Source: Vitreoscilla filiformis (GTDB lineage: Bacteria; Pseudomonadota; Gammaproteobacteria; Burkholderiales; Burkholderiaceae_C). From it: DNA of 64,000 nucleotides. The position numbers and the translations under genes are program-made. Below are positions 42,681 through 53,998 of the stretch, piece after piece. Under the pieces are notes generated by a model. The model searched no databases, was not told the DNA's origin, and was given only the letters and a program-made list of their open reading frames with translations. The stretch covers positions 1,364,001-1,428,000 of the forward strand of contig NZ_CP022423.1 of assembly GCF_002222655.1 (NCBI RefSeq). Direction: 5' to 3'. Numbering within the stretch: position 1 is the first letter of the stretch; each line of letters begins with the position of its first letter.

Positions 42681-45677
42681 ATGCCGGACATCATCGAGCC
42701 CGTCCCGGGCCATTCGCCCGATGCCCCCGTTTGCGGCACCTCCTCAGACGCCGCATCCGAGGCAGCGTCTGAGGCGGCGCTGTCCATGCCGGGCGCGTTG
42801 CTGAGGCGCCAGTTCATGGTGGCCATCGGTGCTTCGGCGGGCGGCTTGGAGGCGCTGTCGGTGCTGATTTCGCACCTGCCTGCCGATTTGGGCGTGCCGT
42901 ACGTCATCCTTCAGCACCTGTCTCCCACCTACCGCAGCATGCTGGCCCAGTTGCTGGGGCGCGAGACCACGATGCAGGTGCAGGAGATCGAAGATGGCAT
43001 GGTGCCCGAGCCGAATTGCATCTACACCACGCCGCCCAATCGCAACCTTGATTTTCGCGACGATCGTTTCCACTTGGTGGAACCGGCGTTAGAAGTGTTG
43101 CCCAAACCGTCGGTGAACGCCTTCCTCTACGCGGTGGCCGAGGCGCGTGGGGAGGATGTGATTGGCGTGATCCTTTCCGGCACCGGGTCGGACGGGGCTT
43201 CGGGCCTGCGGGCCGTCAAAGCCAGTGGCGGGCTGACGTTTGCGCAAGAGCCCAGCACCGCCAAATACACCGGCATGCCCCAGGCCGCCATCGACACCGA
43301 GTGCGTCGATTGGGTGCTGCCGCCCGCAGAGATTGCCCGGGAAATTGCCCGGCTGGTGCGCACGCACGGCCAAATCCAGCCGCCCAATTCTGCTGAAACC
43401 AGCCCGGCCACGCTCAAAACGCTGCTGGCCAAGGTGCAGCGTTATACCAAGGTCGATTTTTCGGGTTACAAAGAATCGACCGTTTGGCGCCGCATCCTGC
43501 GGCGCATGGCCGCCAACCGCGTGGCCAATTTAGACGACTACATCGCACTCACCCGCAAGAATCCCGACGAGCTGGGGCAGTTGTGCAAAGACATCCTGAT
43601 TTCCGTGACTTCCTTCTTCCGCGACACCGAATCCTTCGTTGCGCTCAAGCAGGCGCTTGCCGATCGCCTGTCAGCCAAACAACCGGGTGATGAAATCCGC
43701 ATTTGGGTGCCCGGCTGCGCCACGGGTGAAGAGGTGTACTCCATCGCCATCTTGCTGTTTGAATTACTGGGCGCTGCGCGACACGATTACAAAATCCAGA
43801 TTTTCGCCACCGACATCGACATGGCCGCGATGGGTTTGGCACGGCGTGGGCATTACTCGGAGGCCAGCCTGTCCGGGGTGGAACCGGCGCTGGTGGCGCG
43901 CTATTTCAAACCCAACGGCGATACCTACGAAATCAGCAAAGAGCTGCGCGAAACCGTGGTGTTTGCGCGGCAGAACGTGGTGCAGGATCCGCCCTTTTTG
44001 CGGCTCGATTTGGTCTCCTGCCGCAACCTGCTGATTTACTTCCAAAACTCGCTGCAAGAACGGGTGTTGGATATTTTCCATTACGCGCTCGCCCCAGCGG
44101 GGTTGCTGTTTCTGGGCAAATCCGAAACCGTTTACCAGCGCGAAAACCTGTTTGACACGGTGCAGCGCGATCAGCGCATCTTCCGTCGGCGGGACACACC
44201 GGTGGCCAAATCCACCGTGGTGTCGCTGATGATGGACGCCGTGCCGGTTCACCGCAGTGGCGCGCTGGCACCCCGACCGCGCACGCTGGAGGAGCGTTTC
44301 TTCGCCGCAGCGGCGGGGGTGTACGTGCCGCCCAGTGTCATGGTCAATGCGCAGATGGAGCTGCGCCATGTGTTTGGGGATGTGGGGGAATTTTTGCGCT
44401 TGGCACCGGGGCGGGTGGATTTCAACCTGCTGTCGCTCATCCGCAAAGAATGGCGCACCGAGTTGCAGACCCTGATTCACCAGGCGCAGCACAAACGGGC
44501 ATCGGTGATGGGGCGCACCCACGTCACCGAAAGCGATGGCGCCCCTTTTCGCATGGCGGTTCACCCGATCCCCGGCAGTGAAGCCGAACCGATGCTGCTG
44601 ATCGGCTTCGAACCCGTGGCGCCCGGCGAGCCCACCCGCGCCAGCAGCTCGGACGATCTGCATCCCGGGCTGGTGACCAAGGACTTGGAAGACGAGCTGA
44701 TCGCCACACGCGAACACTTGCAAACGGTGATCGAGGAACTGGAGACCTCCAACGAAGAGACCCAAGCGCTCAACGAAGAAATGCAAGCTTCTAACGAAGA
44801 ATTGCAGGCGGCTAATGAGGAGCTTCAAGCGGCCAACGAGGAGCTGCAATCGACCAACGAGGAGCTGACCACGGTCAACGAGGAGTTGCAGATCAAGAGC
44901 GCCGAATTGGCGGAAGCCAACGCCGACCTGGAGAGCATTCAAAGCAGTGTGGATTACGCCATCGTGGTGGTGGGCGAACAGCAGCGCCTCCTGCGCTACA
45001 ACGACACGGCCACGCGGTTGTTCAACCTCTCGCCCTCGCGGGTCGGGGACAGCTTGCGCGATGTGCTGGCCGGGCATCGCCTGAACGCGGTGCTGGAGGC
45101 GGTGGATGAGGTGATCGCCAGCCGCCGGGCGGTCGAGCGCGAGCTGACCGAGGGCCAGCGCCACTACCTGCTGCACGCCTCGCCCCGCTTGACGAACCAA
45201 GGTGAAATGCGCGGCTGCGTGCTGAGTCTGCTGGACGAAACGCCCCTGTTCGAGATTCAGCGTGAGCTGCGCGACAAGGAAAAGCGCCTCATGGCGATCA
45301 TGACCTTCTCGACCACCTTGATTTCGGTGAAAGATGCCTCCGGGCGCTACGAGATGCTCAATCCGCGCTTTGCGGCCTTTTTGCACCAGCTCACCGGCCT
45401 GAGCGCAGCCGACGCGCTCGGGAAGACGGATCAGCAGATCTTTCCAGCCGAAATTGCCCGCATCTTCCGTGAGCGGGATTTGGAGGTGCTGCGCACCAGC
45501 GCGGCCACCGAGCTGCACGAGGCGCTACCGCTGCCGGATGGTCGCGCCACACAGTTCATCGCGCTGCGCTTCCCCATGCTGTCCGACGACGGGGTGGTGG
45601 TGGCGGTGTGTACCAAATGGGTCGATGTGAGCAGCCTGCAAAGGGAGCACCGTGACGGCGAGCACCTGCCCGGCTGA
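42681..45677 (+). CDS. CheB-CheR fusion with coiled coil and PAS domains
   Basis: The 998-residue protein joins a CheB methylesterase domain (GASAGGLEALSVL with the nucleophilic Ser, QHLSP, SGTGSDGASG), a CheR methyltransferase domain (DILISVTSFFRD, WVPGCATGEEVYS, FATDIDMAAM, VSCRNLLIYF), a long heptad coiled coil of repeating NEELQxx units near residues 690-745, and at least two PAS domains after it. No receiver domain is present ahead of CheB. These hybrids act in signal systems outside classic chemotaxis. The repetitive SDAASEAASEAA tail at the N-terminus is low complexity. Confidence 0.9.
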   Translation: MPDIIEPVPGHSPDAPVCGTSSDAASEAASEAALSMPGALLRRQFMVAIGASAGGLEALSVLISHLPADLGVPYVILQHLSPTYRSMLAQLLGRETTMQVQEIEDGMVPEPNCIYTTPPNRNLDFRDDRFHLVEPALEVLPKPSVNAFLYAVAEARGEDVIGVILSGTGSDGASGLRAVKASGGLTFAQEPSTAKYTGMPQAAIDTECVDWVLPPAEIAREIARLVRTHGQIQPPNSAETSPATLKTLLAKVQRYTKVDFSGYKESTVWRRILRRMAANRVANLDDYIALTRKNPDELGQLCKDILISVTSFFRDTESFVALKQALADRLSAKQPGDEIRIWVPGCATGEEVYSIAILLFELLGAARHDYKIQIFATDIDMAAMGLARRGHYSEASLSGVEPALVARYFKPNGDTYEISKELRETVVFARQNVVQDPPFLRLDLVSCRNLLIYFQNSLQERVLDIFHYALAPAGLLFLGKSETVYQRENLFDTVQRDQRIFRRRDTPVAKSTVVSLMMDAVPVHRSGALAPRPRTLEERFFAAAAGVYVPPSVMVNAQMELRHVFGDVGEFLRLAPGRVDFNLLSLIRKEWRTELQTLIHQAQHKRASVMGRTHVTESDGAPFRMAVHPIPGSEAEPMLLIGFEPVAPGEPTRASSSDDLHPGLVTKDLEDELIATREHLQTVIEELETSNEETQALNEEMQASNEELQAANEELQAANEELQSTNEELTTVNEELQIKSAELAEANADLESIQSSVDYAIVVVGEQQRLLRYNDTATRLFNLSPSRVGDSLRDVLAGHRLNAVLEAVDEVIASRRAVERELTEGQRHYLLHASPRLTNQGEMRGCVLSLLDETPLFEIQRELRDKEKRLMAIMTFSTTLISVKDASGRYEMLNPRFAAFLHQLTGLSAADALGKTDQQIFPAEIARIFRERDLEVLRTSAATELHEALPLPDGRATQFIALRFPMLSDDGVVVAVCTKWVDVSSLQREHRDGEHLPG

Positions 45678-47586
45678 ACCGGCTGAAGCGAACGCCGCTG
45701 CTGGCCCCCGTCATCCGTGGGTGAGGGCGCTGTTGGCGGTGTCGTTTGATGCTTTGTTGATCGTGCGCCGGGGGGATCGGCGCATCTTGGGGGCGAGCCC
45801 GTCGGCGCAGCGGCTTTACGGGCGCACCGAACCTGTGCTGTGCGAGTTGCGCTACGACGATCTCGTCACCGACCGCACGGCGGTGGATGAGATTTTCGAG
45901 CGCCACCGCGAGCATGTGCCCCTGCGGTTTCACCGGCGTGCCGATGGCAGCCGCTTCCCCGTGGCGTTGGCGATTCATTGGCTGCCCGATCCAGGCGGTG
46001 AATTGGCCTGCATGTGCGTGCGTGACCTCACCCAGTCCGAGGCCGAGGAGCGTCGGCTGCGGGCAGCGGAGGCGAGTTACCAAGCGGTGTTCCAGGGCGC
46101 ACCGTTTCCGATTTTGTTGCTGGATCGGCACGGGGCTGTCAATGCCGCCAACGATGCCGCTTTGGCGCTGTACCGCCACACCAGCGCCACCTTGTTGGGC
46201 CAGCCCGTGGCCCGACTGCTGCAAGACGGTCGCCAAGCGCGGCACTATTTCCGCCAAGCGCACTGGCAGGCCAGTGGCGAACGCCACGTTCGGGCCGATG
46301 GCGTGGCTTTTTTGGCGGAGGTGTTCGTGTCGGTGGTGCGGCTGTCCGACCAGGTTCACGCGGTGGTGGTGGTGCATGACGTGACCGAGCAGCACGCGCT
46401 GTTGGCCCAGCTCCAGGCCAGCGAAGCGCGCTGGCGCTTTGCACTCGAAGGCCATGGCGACGCGCTGTGGGAGTGGGATTTGGCCGCCAACCGGTTCCAC
46501 ATTTCGAGCGAACTCAGCGAGCAACTCGGGCGCACGCCCCGACCGCAGGAGCAAGCCCCCAGTTATTGGAACGAGCTGGTCAATCCGGCGGATCGGGCGT
46601 TGCTGGATCGGGCCATCGTGACGCACATCAAGGGGCAGTCGGAGCGCATCGACGTGGAGGTGCGCATCCAGACCCGCGAGCGTGGGGAGCGTTGGGTGTG
46701 GCTGCGTGGTCGGGTCATGGAGCGCGGCCCGACGGGGCGGGCCCTGCGTCTGCTGGGCAGTTTGCGGGATGTCCACGATCCGAAAGCCCAAGCGCAAGAG
46801 CTGGCGCACTGGCGCGAGCAGATGCAACACAGTGCGCGTGTGGCCAGCATGGGTGAGATGGCTGCTGCGCTGGCGCATGAGCTGAACCAGCCCCTGGCGG
46901 CGATTCGCACGTTCAGCGCCACGGCACTGCACCGGCTGGACAAACCGCGTCTGCGCGACCCGCAAGCGCTGCGGGAAACCGTTCAGCTCATCGCCGACGA
47001 ATCGCTGCGGGCGGGGCGCATCATCCAGCACATCCGCGAGTTTTTGCGCAAGGCGCCGGCGCACGCGGAGGCGGTGTGCCTCAACACCGTGGTGGCCAGC
47101 GTGCAGCGGTTGGCCGAGTGGCAGGCCCAGCGTTTGGGCGCGCAGATTCGCTTGACGCTGACGCCAGGGCTGCCCGCAGTGCTGGCCAACCGGGTGCAAA
47201 TGGAGCAATTGCTGCTGAACTTGGTGAGCAACGGGCTGGAAGCCATGCGCGAAACCCCGGGCGAGCGCTGGCTGGACATCGACAGCACCCAGGGTAAGCC
47301 CGGATACGTGGCCCTGTCGGTGCGTGACCATGGGCAAGGTTTACCGTCAGGCGATGCCGGGAAAATCTTCACGCCCTTCTTCACCACCAAGGTCGATGGC
47401 CTGGGGATGGGATTGGCCATCTGCCACTCCATCGTCGAGGCGCACCGAGGCCAGATTTGGGCCAACGCGGCCCCGGGTGGTGGGACGGTGTTTCATGTGA
47501 CCTTGCCTTGCCTGCTGGAACCCGCCGATGCCGCCGATGCCCCCCACGACCCGCCTGCGCCCGCCCTTCATCTGCGTGGTGGATGA
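45652..47586 (+). CDS. PAS-domain histidine kinase (FixL-like)
   Basis: The 644-residue protein has three PAS domains (about residues 20-130, 135-250 and 255-380) and a kinase core: MGEMAAALAHELNQPLAAI with the phospho-His, LLLNLVSNGLEAM (N box), and RDHGQGLPSGD, FTPFFTTK, GLGMGLAICHSIVE (G boxes). No transmembrane segments are seen, so it is cytosolic. GTG start, 26 bp inside the CheB-CheR gene. The HELNQPL form is that of the FixL/DctB subgroup. It presumably phosphorylates the next gene product. Confidence 0.9.
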   Translation: MTASTCPAEPAEANAAAGPRHPWVRALLAVSFDALLIVRRGDRRILGASPSAQRLYGRTEPVLCELRYDDLVTDRTAVDEIFERHREHVPLRFHRRADGSRFPVALAIHWLPDPGGELACMCVRDLTQSEAEERRLRAAEASYQAVFQGAPFPILLLDRHGAVNAANDAALALYRHTSATLLGQPVARLLQDGRQARHYFRQAHWQASGERHVRADGVAFLAEVFVSVVRLSDQVHAVVVVHDVTEQHALLAQLQASEARWRFALEGHGDALWEWDLAANRFHISSELSEQLGRTPRPQEQAPSYWNELVNPADRALLDRAIVTHIKGQSERIDVEVRIQTRERGERWVWLRGRVMERGPTGRALRLLGSLRDVHDPKAQAQELAHWREQMQHSARVASMGEMAAALAHELNQPLAAIRTFSATALHRLDKPRLRDPQALRETVQLIADESLRAGRIIQHIREFLRKAPAHAEAVCLNTVVASVQRLAEWQAQRLGAQIRLTLTPGLPAVLANRVQMEQLLLNLVSNGLEAMRETPGERWLDIDSTQGKPGYVALSVRDHGQGLPSGDAGKIFTPFFTTKVDGLGMGLAICHSIVEAHRGQIWANAAPGGGTVFHVTLPCLLEPADAADAPHDPPAPALHLRGG

Positions 47587-48175
47587 CGACGCGATGGTGC
47601 GCACCTCGCTGCGCATGCTGCTGGAGGTGTTGGACATGCGCGTGAGCACCTACGCCGATGCCGCGAGTTTCCTGGCCGACCCGATGGCACTCCACTGCGA
47701 TGTGCTGTTACTCGACGTGCGCATGCCCGGCATGAGCGGCCTGCAATTGCAAGATGTGCTGAACGAGCGCCATGAGGAGGTGCCCATCCTGTTCCTCTCG
47801 GGCCATGGGGACATTCCGATGGCGGTGCGGGCCATGCGCTCTGGGGCGCTGGACTTCCTGCAAAAACCGTTCGATGAACAACGGCTCATCGATTGGATCG
47901 TGGCGGCGGTGGCGCGTCGCCGGGCGAATCGGGCGCAGGCGCAGGAACACGCCGACGTGCGTCGGCGCCTCGGCAGCCTTACGCCACGTGAGCGCGATGT
48001 GCTGGATGCTGTGATGCTGGGCAAGGCCAACAAAGTGATCGCTTTCGATTTGGGCATCAGCCTCAAGACGGTCGAGCAGCACCGGGGCCGGATGATGTCC
48101 AAGATGCAGGCCCGCCGCGTCGCTGATTTGTTCCGTTTTTTGCAGCACCAAGAAGGCGTGTCGGTGCTGGCTTGA
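47528..48175 (+). CDS. FixJ/LuxR-type response regulator
   Basis: The 215-residue protein has a receiver domain (VVDDDA acidic pocket, phospho-Asp in LLLDVRMPGMSG, Lys in FLQKPFDE) and a LuxR-type helix-turn-helix (LTPRERDVLDAVMLGKANKVIAFDLGISLKTVEQHRG as the recognisable span, in parts). It is the natural partner of the upstream PAS kinase, whose gene it overlaps by 59 bp. A start at the second ATG (47537) is equally possible. Target genes are unknown. Confidence 0.9.
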   Translation: MPPMPPTTRLRPPFICVVDDDAMVRTSLRMLLEVLDMRVSTYADAASFLADPMALHCDVLLLDVRMPGMSGLQLQDVLNERHEEVPILFLSGHGDIPMAVRAMRSGALDFLQKPFDEQRLIDWIVAAVARRRANRAQAQEHADVRRRLGSLTPRERDVLDAVMLGKANKVIAFDLGISLKTVEQHRGRMMSKMQARRVADLFRFLQHQEGVSVLA

Positions 48176-48426
48176 GCGGCGTGGGGCAGGGCGTTGCCTC
48201 GGTAACCTCGGATGGCGTTGGGGGCGGGCTCTGTTCAGAATCCGCGCCAGCCACTGCTCCGCTGCGACGCGCCCACGCCATGAATGCCTTCGACATCTTC
48301 ACCCTGCCCCTGCCCCATTGGGCTCGACTCTCCCCCATCGCCCAGCGCCTGCTGCACACCACGGCCCAGGCGTGGGGGCACGCGGGTGCCCGTGGCTTGG
48401 CCACGCCGGCTGAGGGGCTGCCGCCA
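48176..48426. other. Non-coding stretch before the ahcY promoter
   Basis: No supported gene lies in these 250 bases. A short frame from 48281 to 48441 (53 codons) lacks a ribosome binding site and runs through the ahcY promoter. Confidence 0.5.
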
Positions 48427-48455
48427 TCGACGCCCAGGTGACGCTTTCCTATAAT
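48427..48455 (+). promoter_or_regulatory. Sigma-70 type promoter of ahcY
   Basis: A perfect TATAAT at 48450-48455 lies 17 bases downstream of TCGACG (48427-48432), a four-of-six match to the -35 consensus. Transcription would start near 48462, a few bases before the riboswitch, which fits exactly. Confidence 0.75.
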
Positions 48456-48466
48456 CGCGCCCTCTT

Positions 48467-48548
48467 TCCGAGGAGCGCTGCGAGAGGACACGGTGGCCGG
48501 GCCGCCACCTCCCAGGCTCGGAGAGCCTTGTATCCAACCGCGCTCACC
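48467..48548 (+). promoter_or_regulatory. S-adenosylhomocysteine (SAH) riboswitch
   Basis: The leader holds the SAH-riboswitch core: CCGAGGAGCGCTGCGA at its 5' end, CCAGGCTCGG in the middle and ACCGCGCTCACC at the 3' end. CCGAG pairs with CTCGG (P1/P2 region) and GAGCGC pairs with GCGCTC to make the pseudoknot. The class controls ahcY and related genes, turning them on when SAH accumulates. Here it lies about 130 bases ahead of ahcY, the expected gene. The hypervariable arm is GGTGGCC..GGCCGCC-like. Confidence 0.92.
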
Positions 48549-48675
48549 CTGCCTCTCTCCCAGCGGCACGGTACGTCCCAGGCGCGGCGCGGCAACCTTC
48601 TGGGGTTCTGCGTGACGCCCTGTCACGGGTGCCGAGGGGGTGGCGGCGGGTTCTCTGGCCGAAGCGGAGCAACGA

Positions 48676-50112
<1,437 letters not shown>

Positions 50113-50118
50113 TCCCTG

Positions 50119-50139
50119 AGGTGCCCGACGGGCGCCTTT
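50119..50139 (+). terminator. Rho-independent terminator after ahcY
   Basis: AGGTGCCC pairs with GGGCGCCT (one G-U pair) around a short GAC loop, followed by TTTGTGT. It starts seven bases after the ahcY stop. Confidence 0.65.
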
Positions 50140-50270
50140 GTGTGGGCCGACCCGCTGCCGCTGGTGGTGAGTCGGCCATTGTTGTTTGCACGGTTGTCGT
50201 TCGTTTTAGAAAGCGTCTTTGCCAATTCGCCTTTTCGAGGGCGTAGATTGAGAAACAAACCAACAAAAAT

Positions 50271-53200
50271 ATGTCCGCTGACGATTCTTCCCTCATCGAC
50301 GATCCGAGCCTGGCCACGCTGGGCCAGTTGTTCAACCCCAACACCTGGGAAAACGGTGAGGATTACGCCGACAGAAACCGAGTCACCTCGCTGACGCTCA
50401 AGCCCGATCCAAACGCTCAATCCGGGTGGGTGATGGATGCCGTGGTGCGCGGGCGGGTGGCGTACAACGTCTGGCTCGATCTGGGGTGCGATGAGTCGGG
50501 TCAGTGGTACTTCAGCGGGGGTTGCAACTGTCCTGTGGGCCAGCGCGACGAGCGTTGCAAGCACCTGGCCGCCGTGCTGAACGTCTTGGCGGAAAAGCAC
50601 CCCGAAGTGGTGCCGTTCTTCCCCCCGAAAAAACACAGCAAACCGTTGGTGCCAGCTTGGGCCGCCATTCTTCAACCGACGGCTGAGCCACCGCCGCCGC
50701 CTCCGCCGCCACCTCCCCCGATGCCCGTGCGAGCGCCCGTGCGGGCACCCGTGGCACCGCCACCGCCACCGCCTGCACCGTCGCCGCTGGATTTGCGGGC
50801 GCTGCAATGGCTGGGGGAGCTGGCGCGCAGCATCGAGTCGCGCAGCCAGCAGCGCGGCGCCAGCGGGATGGCCGACGACGAGGTGATCCTGTTCGAGCTG
50901 GGCGAACAGCCGCCCCAAAAAGATCAGGGCTTGCGACTGACGCTGATGCCCGTCAAAGCCAAGCGGCTCAAGTCCGGAGAATTGGGTAAGTTGCAGAGCA
51001 ACCCGCACAGTTTGCGCCGCAGCTTGGGGGCGGTCGAAGATGCCGAGCTGCATCTGCTGCTCGACAGCCTCGAAGGCATGATCCACTGCACCGACACCCC
51101 CTGGAACCAGCCGCCCTGGGGCACACTCACCAGCCACCTGGCGCTGCCGACCCTGCAACGCGCCCTCGCCAGTGGCCGGGTGGTGAGTCGCTTGCCGGAT
51201 GGTCAGGCCAGCGAACCGTGGCAATGGGGCGAAGCGCGCCTGTTGAGCTGGCGCTGGGACGCGCAAGAACTGCCCGCCCGCGAAATGACCCGCGAAATGG
51301 GGCTAGATGAACCGGGTTGGCGCATCGTGCCCGTCGTGCTCGGGCCGGATGGGCAAGCGGATGCGGACAGCCGGGCGTTCATCGCCAGCGTGAGTTTTTA
51401 CCGCGATGAGGCACGACGCTGCGTCGGCCCGCTGTTGCTGGACGGGCGCGATTGGCAACAAGCCTGGCAGTGGTGCCGGGCGCCGTTGTTGCGCGAAGGG
51501 TGGCTGCGTCAACGCCGCGATGATTTGCGCGAGTGCCTGCCCAGCTTGCCCGCCACCGTGGCCGAACCCGTGGTGCGGCGCATTCACGGCCAAGCGCCCG
51601 TGCCGGTGCTCACCCTGAGCTGGGTGCCTGAGGGACGCAGCCAAGTGAAAGGGATGTACTACCCGCTGCAACTGTCCCTGGCGTTTGATTACGCGGGGGT
51701 GCGCGGTTATTGGGCCACCCAAGAGCCCGAGCAACAATTTGTGCGCACTTCGGCGGGGCTGGTTGAGTTGGAGCGCCAGCCCGAGGCCGAAGCCGGCGCG
51801 AGTCAGCACTTGCGAGCGTTTGCGACCCTGCGCCGGGTGGTAGAAAACGATGACCAGCACCCCAACAGCGAATGGTGGCTCGGTGGCCCCAAGCGGCCCA
51901 ATCCGGTGACCTTGCTGTCGAGTTGGCTGTCCCAGGACTTTGCGCCGTTGCGCGAGTTGGGGTTCAAGGTGGAGTTCGACCGCGAGTGGGATGGGCACGG
52001 TCAGCGGGTCGATGACCTGGACGCCGCCCTCAGCGACGGTGAACGCCAAGGCTGGTTGGATCTGGCGATTGGCTTCGTGATTGGTGAGCAGCGGGTCAAC
52101 CTGCTGCCGCTGCTGCCGCAGATTTTGGCCAGCCTGAAAGTGGGCGAAGACGGTCGGGTGGACATCGACACCCTGCCCGAACGCCTCTGGCTTTACACCG
52201 AGGATGGCCAGTGGTGGAACCTGCCGAGTGCGCCCCTCAAACCCTGGCTGGACACGCTGATCGAACTGCTGGGCGACCGCCCGCGTGAATTTGACGCCGA
52301 CAAACTGCGCCTCTCGCCCATGGACGCACTGCGCATGGGCGCCGATGCGGCCAATTTCGGCCAGAACGGCCACGCGGCCCTGCGGGACATCCTGGCCACG
52401 CGCCAGCCCGAAGCCCCGCTGCCGCTTGCCATCGGGGCTGCACGCCACACCGCGCCCGTACCAGCACCAAGGGTTTGCGTGGCTGCGGGCCTTGGCCGCC
52501 AACCACCTGGGCGGCGTGCTGGCCGACGACATGGGCTTGGGCAAAACGCTGCAAACCATCACCCATTTGCTGAACGAGGTGCGCAGCGGTGCCGCGCAAG
52601 ACCGCCCCAGCCTCGTGGTGGCGCCCACCAGCTTGATGGGCAACTGGCGCCGCGAGTGCCAACGGTTTGCGCCCGAACTGCGCGTGCTGGTGCTGCACGG
52701 CAGTGCCCGACACGAGTTGCATGACCGCATCGCCGCGCACGACGTGGTGCTCACCACCTACCCGCTGATGCAGCGAGACATCGAAATCCTGGCGAAAACC
52801 ACCTGGCACGCCCTGGTGCTCGATGAAGCGCAAATGCTCAAAAACGCCCACACCCTGACGGCGCAAGCTGCCCGGCGCCTGCAAGCCAGCCACCGTCTGG
52901 CGTTGACGGGCACGCCGATGGAAAACCACCTCGGCGAGCTGTGGAGCCTGTTCGATGTGGTGCTGCCCGGTTATTTGGGGCGGGAGTCGCGTTTCACGTC
53001 GCTGTTTCGCAACCCGATCGAACGCCAGGGCGATGGGCGACGCTTGGCCTTGCTGCGTCGTCGCCTCGCCCCGTTCATGCTGCGGCGCGACAAGAGCATG
53101 GTGGCCACCGAGTTGCCGCCCAAAATCGAACAACTGGTGCGCGTCCAGCTCGACGAGGGCCAGGCCAATTTGTACGAAACCATCCGCGCTTCGGCTGAAA

Positions 53201-53997
53201 GCACGGTGCGCGAAGCCTTGGCCGAAAAAGGCTTGGCACGCTCGCACATCACGGTGCTGGATGCCCTGCTCAAACTGCGCCAAGCGTGCTGCGATCCGCG
53301 TTTGGTGAAGTTGCAGCAAGCGCGCTTGATCCAAGAATCGGCCAAGCTGGGCTGGTTGATGGAAAACCTGCCGCAAATGCTGGAAGAAGGCCGGCGCGTG
53401 CTGCTGTTCTCGCAGTTCACCTCGATGCTGGATTTGATCGGTCGTTCGCTGGACGACGCCGGCATCACCTGGACGACGCTCACCGGCCAAACCCGTGACC
53501 GCGAGGCCGCCATCGCCCGCTTCACCTCGGGCCAGGTGCCGGTGTTCCTCATCAGCTTGAAGGCCGGTGGCACGGGCCTGAACCTGCCGCAAGCCGACAC
53601 CGTCATCCACTACGACCCGTGGTGGAACCCCGCCGCCGAAGCCCAAGCCACCGACCGCGCCCACCGCATGGGCCAGACGCAAACCGTGTTCGTCTACAAG
53701 CTGGTGGCCGAGGGCACGGTGGAAGAGCGCATCGTGGCCATGCAGTCGCACAAAGCCGAGTTGGCGCGTGGGGTGCAAGCCGCTGGTCGGTTGGACGAGG
53801 AGCGGCGCACCAGCCTGTCCGAGAACGACTTGGACTGGCTGTTGCAACCGCTGGGCGCTGCCGCTGCGGCTGACGACGAAGCCTTGGTGCGCGAGGCCCA
53901 GGCGCACGCCATTGCGCCGCGCCCGTCGTCCAGCCACCTGCTGGAGATTGGCGAAGCCGAATCGCTGACCGAAGCCCTCGCCGAAGAAGGAGTGTGA
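50271..53997 (+). pseudogene. SWIM-domain SNF2 helicase, one frameshift
   Basis: Two frames make one SNF2-type ATPase. The first has a SWIM zinc motif (CNCPVGQRDERCKH near residue 84), a polyproline linker and a long SNF2-associated region. The second, from about 52440, has DDMGLGKT (motif I), LVLDEAQMLKN (II), LTGTPMEN (III), FSQFTSMLD (IV), GGTGLNLPQAD (V) and ATDRAHRMGQ (VI). The join is at GGGG 52434-52437, where losing one G would give AIGLHATPRPYQHQGF and a continuous protein of about 1240 residues. These proteins remodel DNA or RNA polymerase complexes. The break could be a sequence error in the G run. Confidence 0.85.
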
Positions 53998-53998
53998 G

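Noticed and set aside
43764..45518. 584-codon minus-strand frame opposite the CheB-CheR gene
   Set aside because: Antisense shadow produced by the repeated NEELQ-coding region and high GC.
48281..48441. 53-codon plus-strand frame before ahcY
   Set aside because: No ribosome binding site, no recognised domain, and it overlaps the ahcY promoter.
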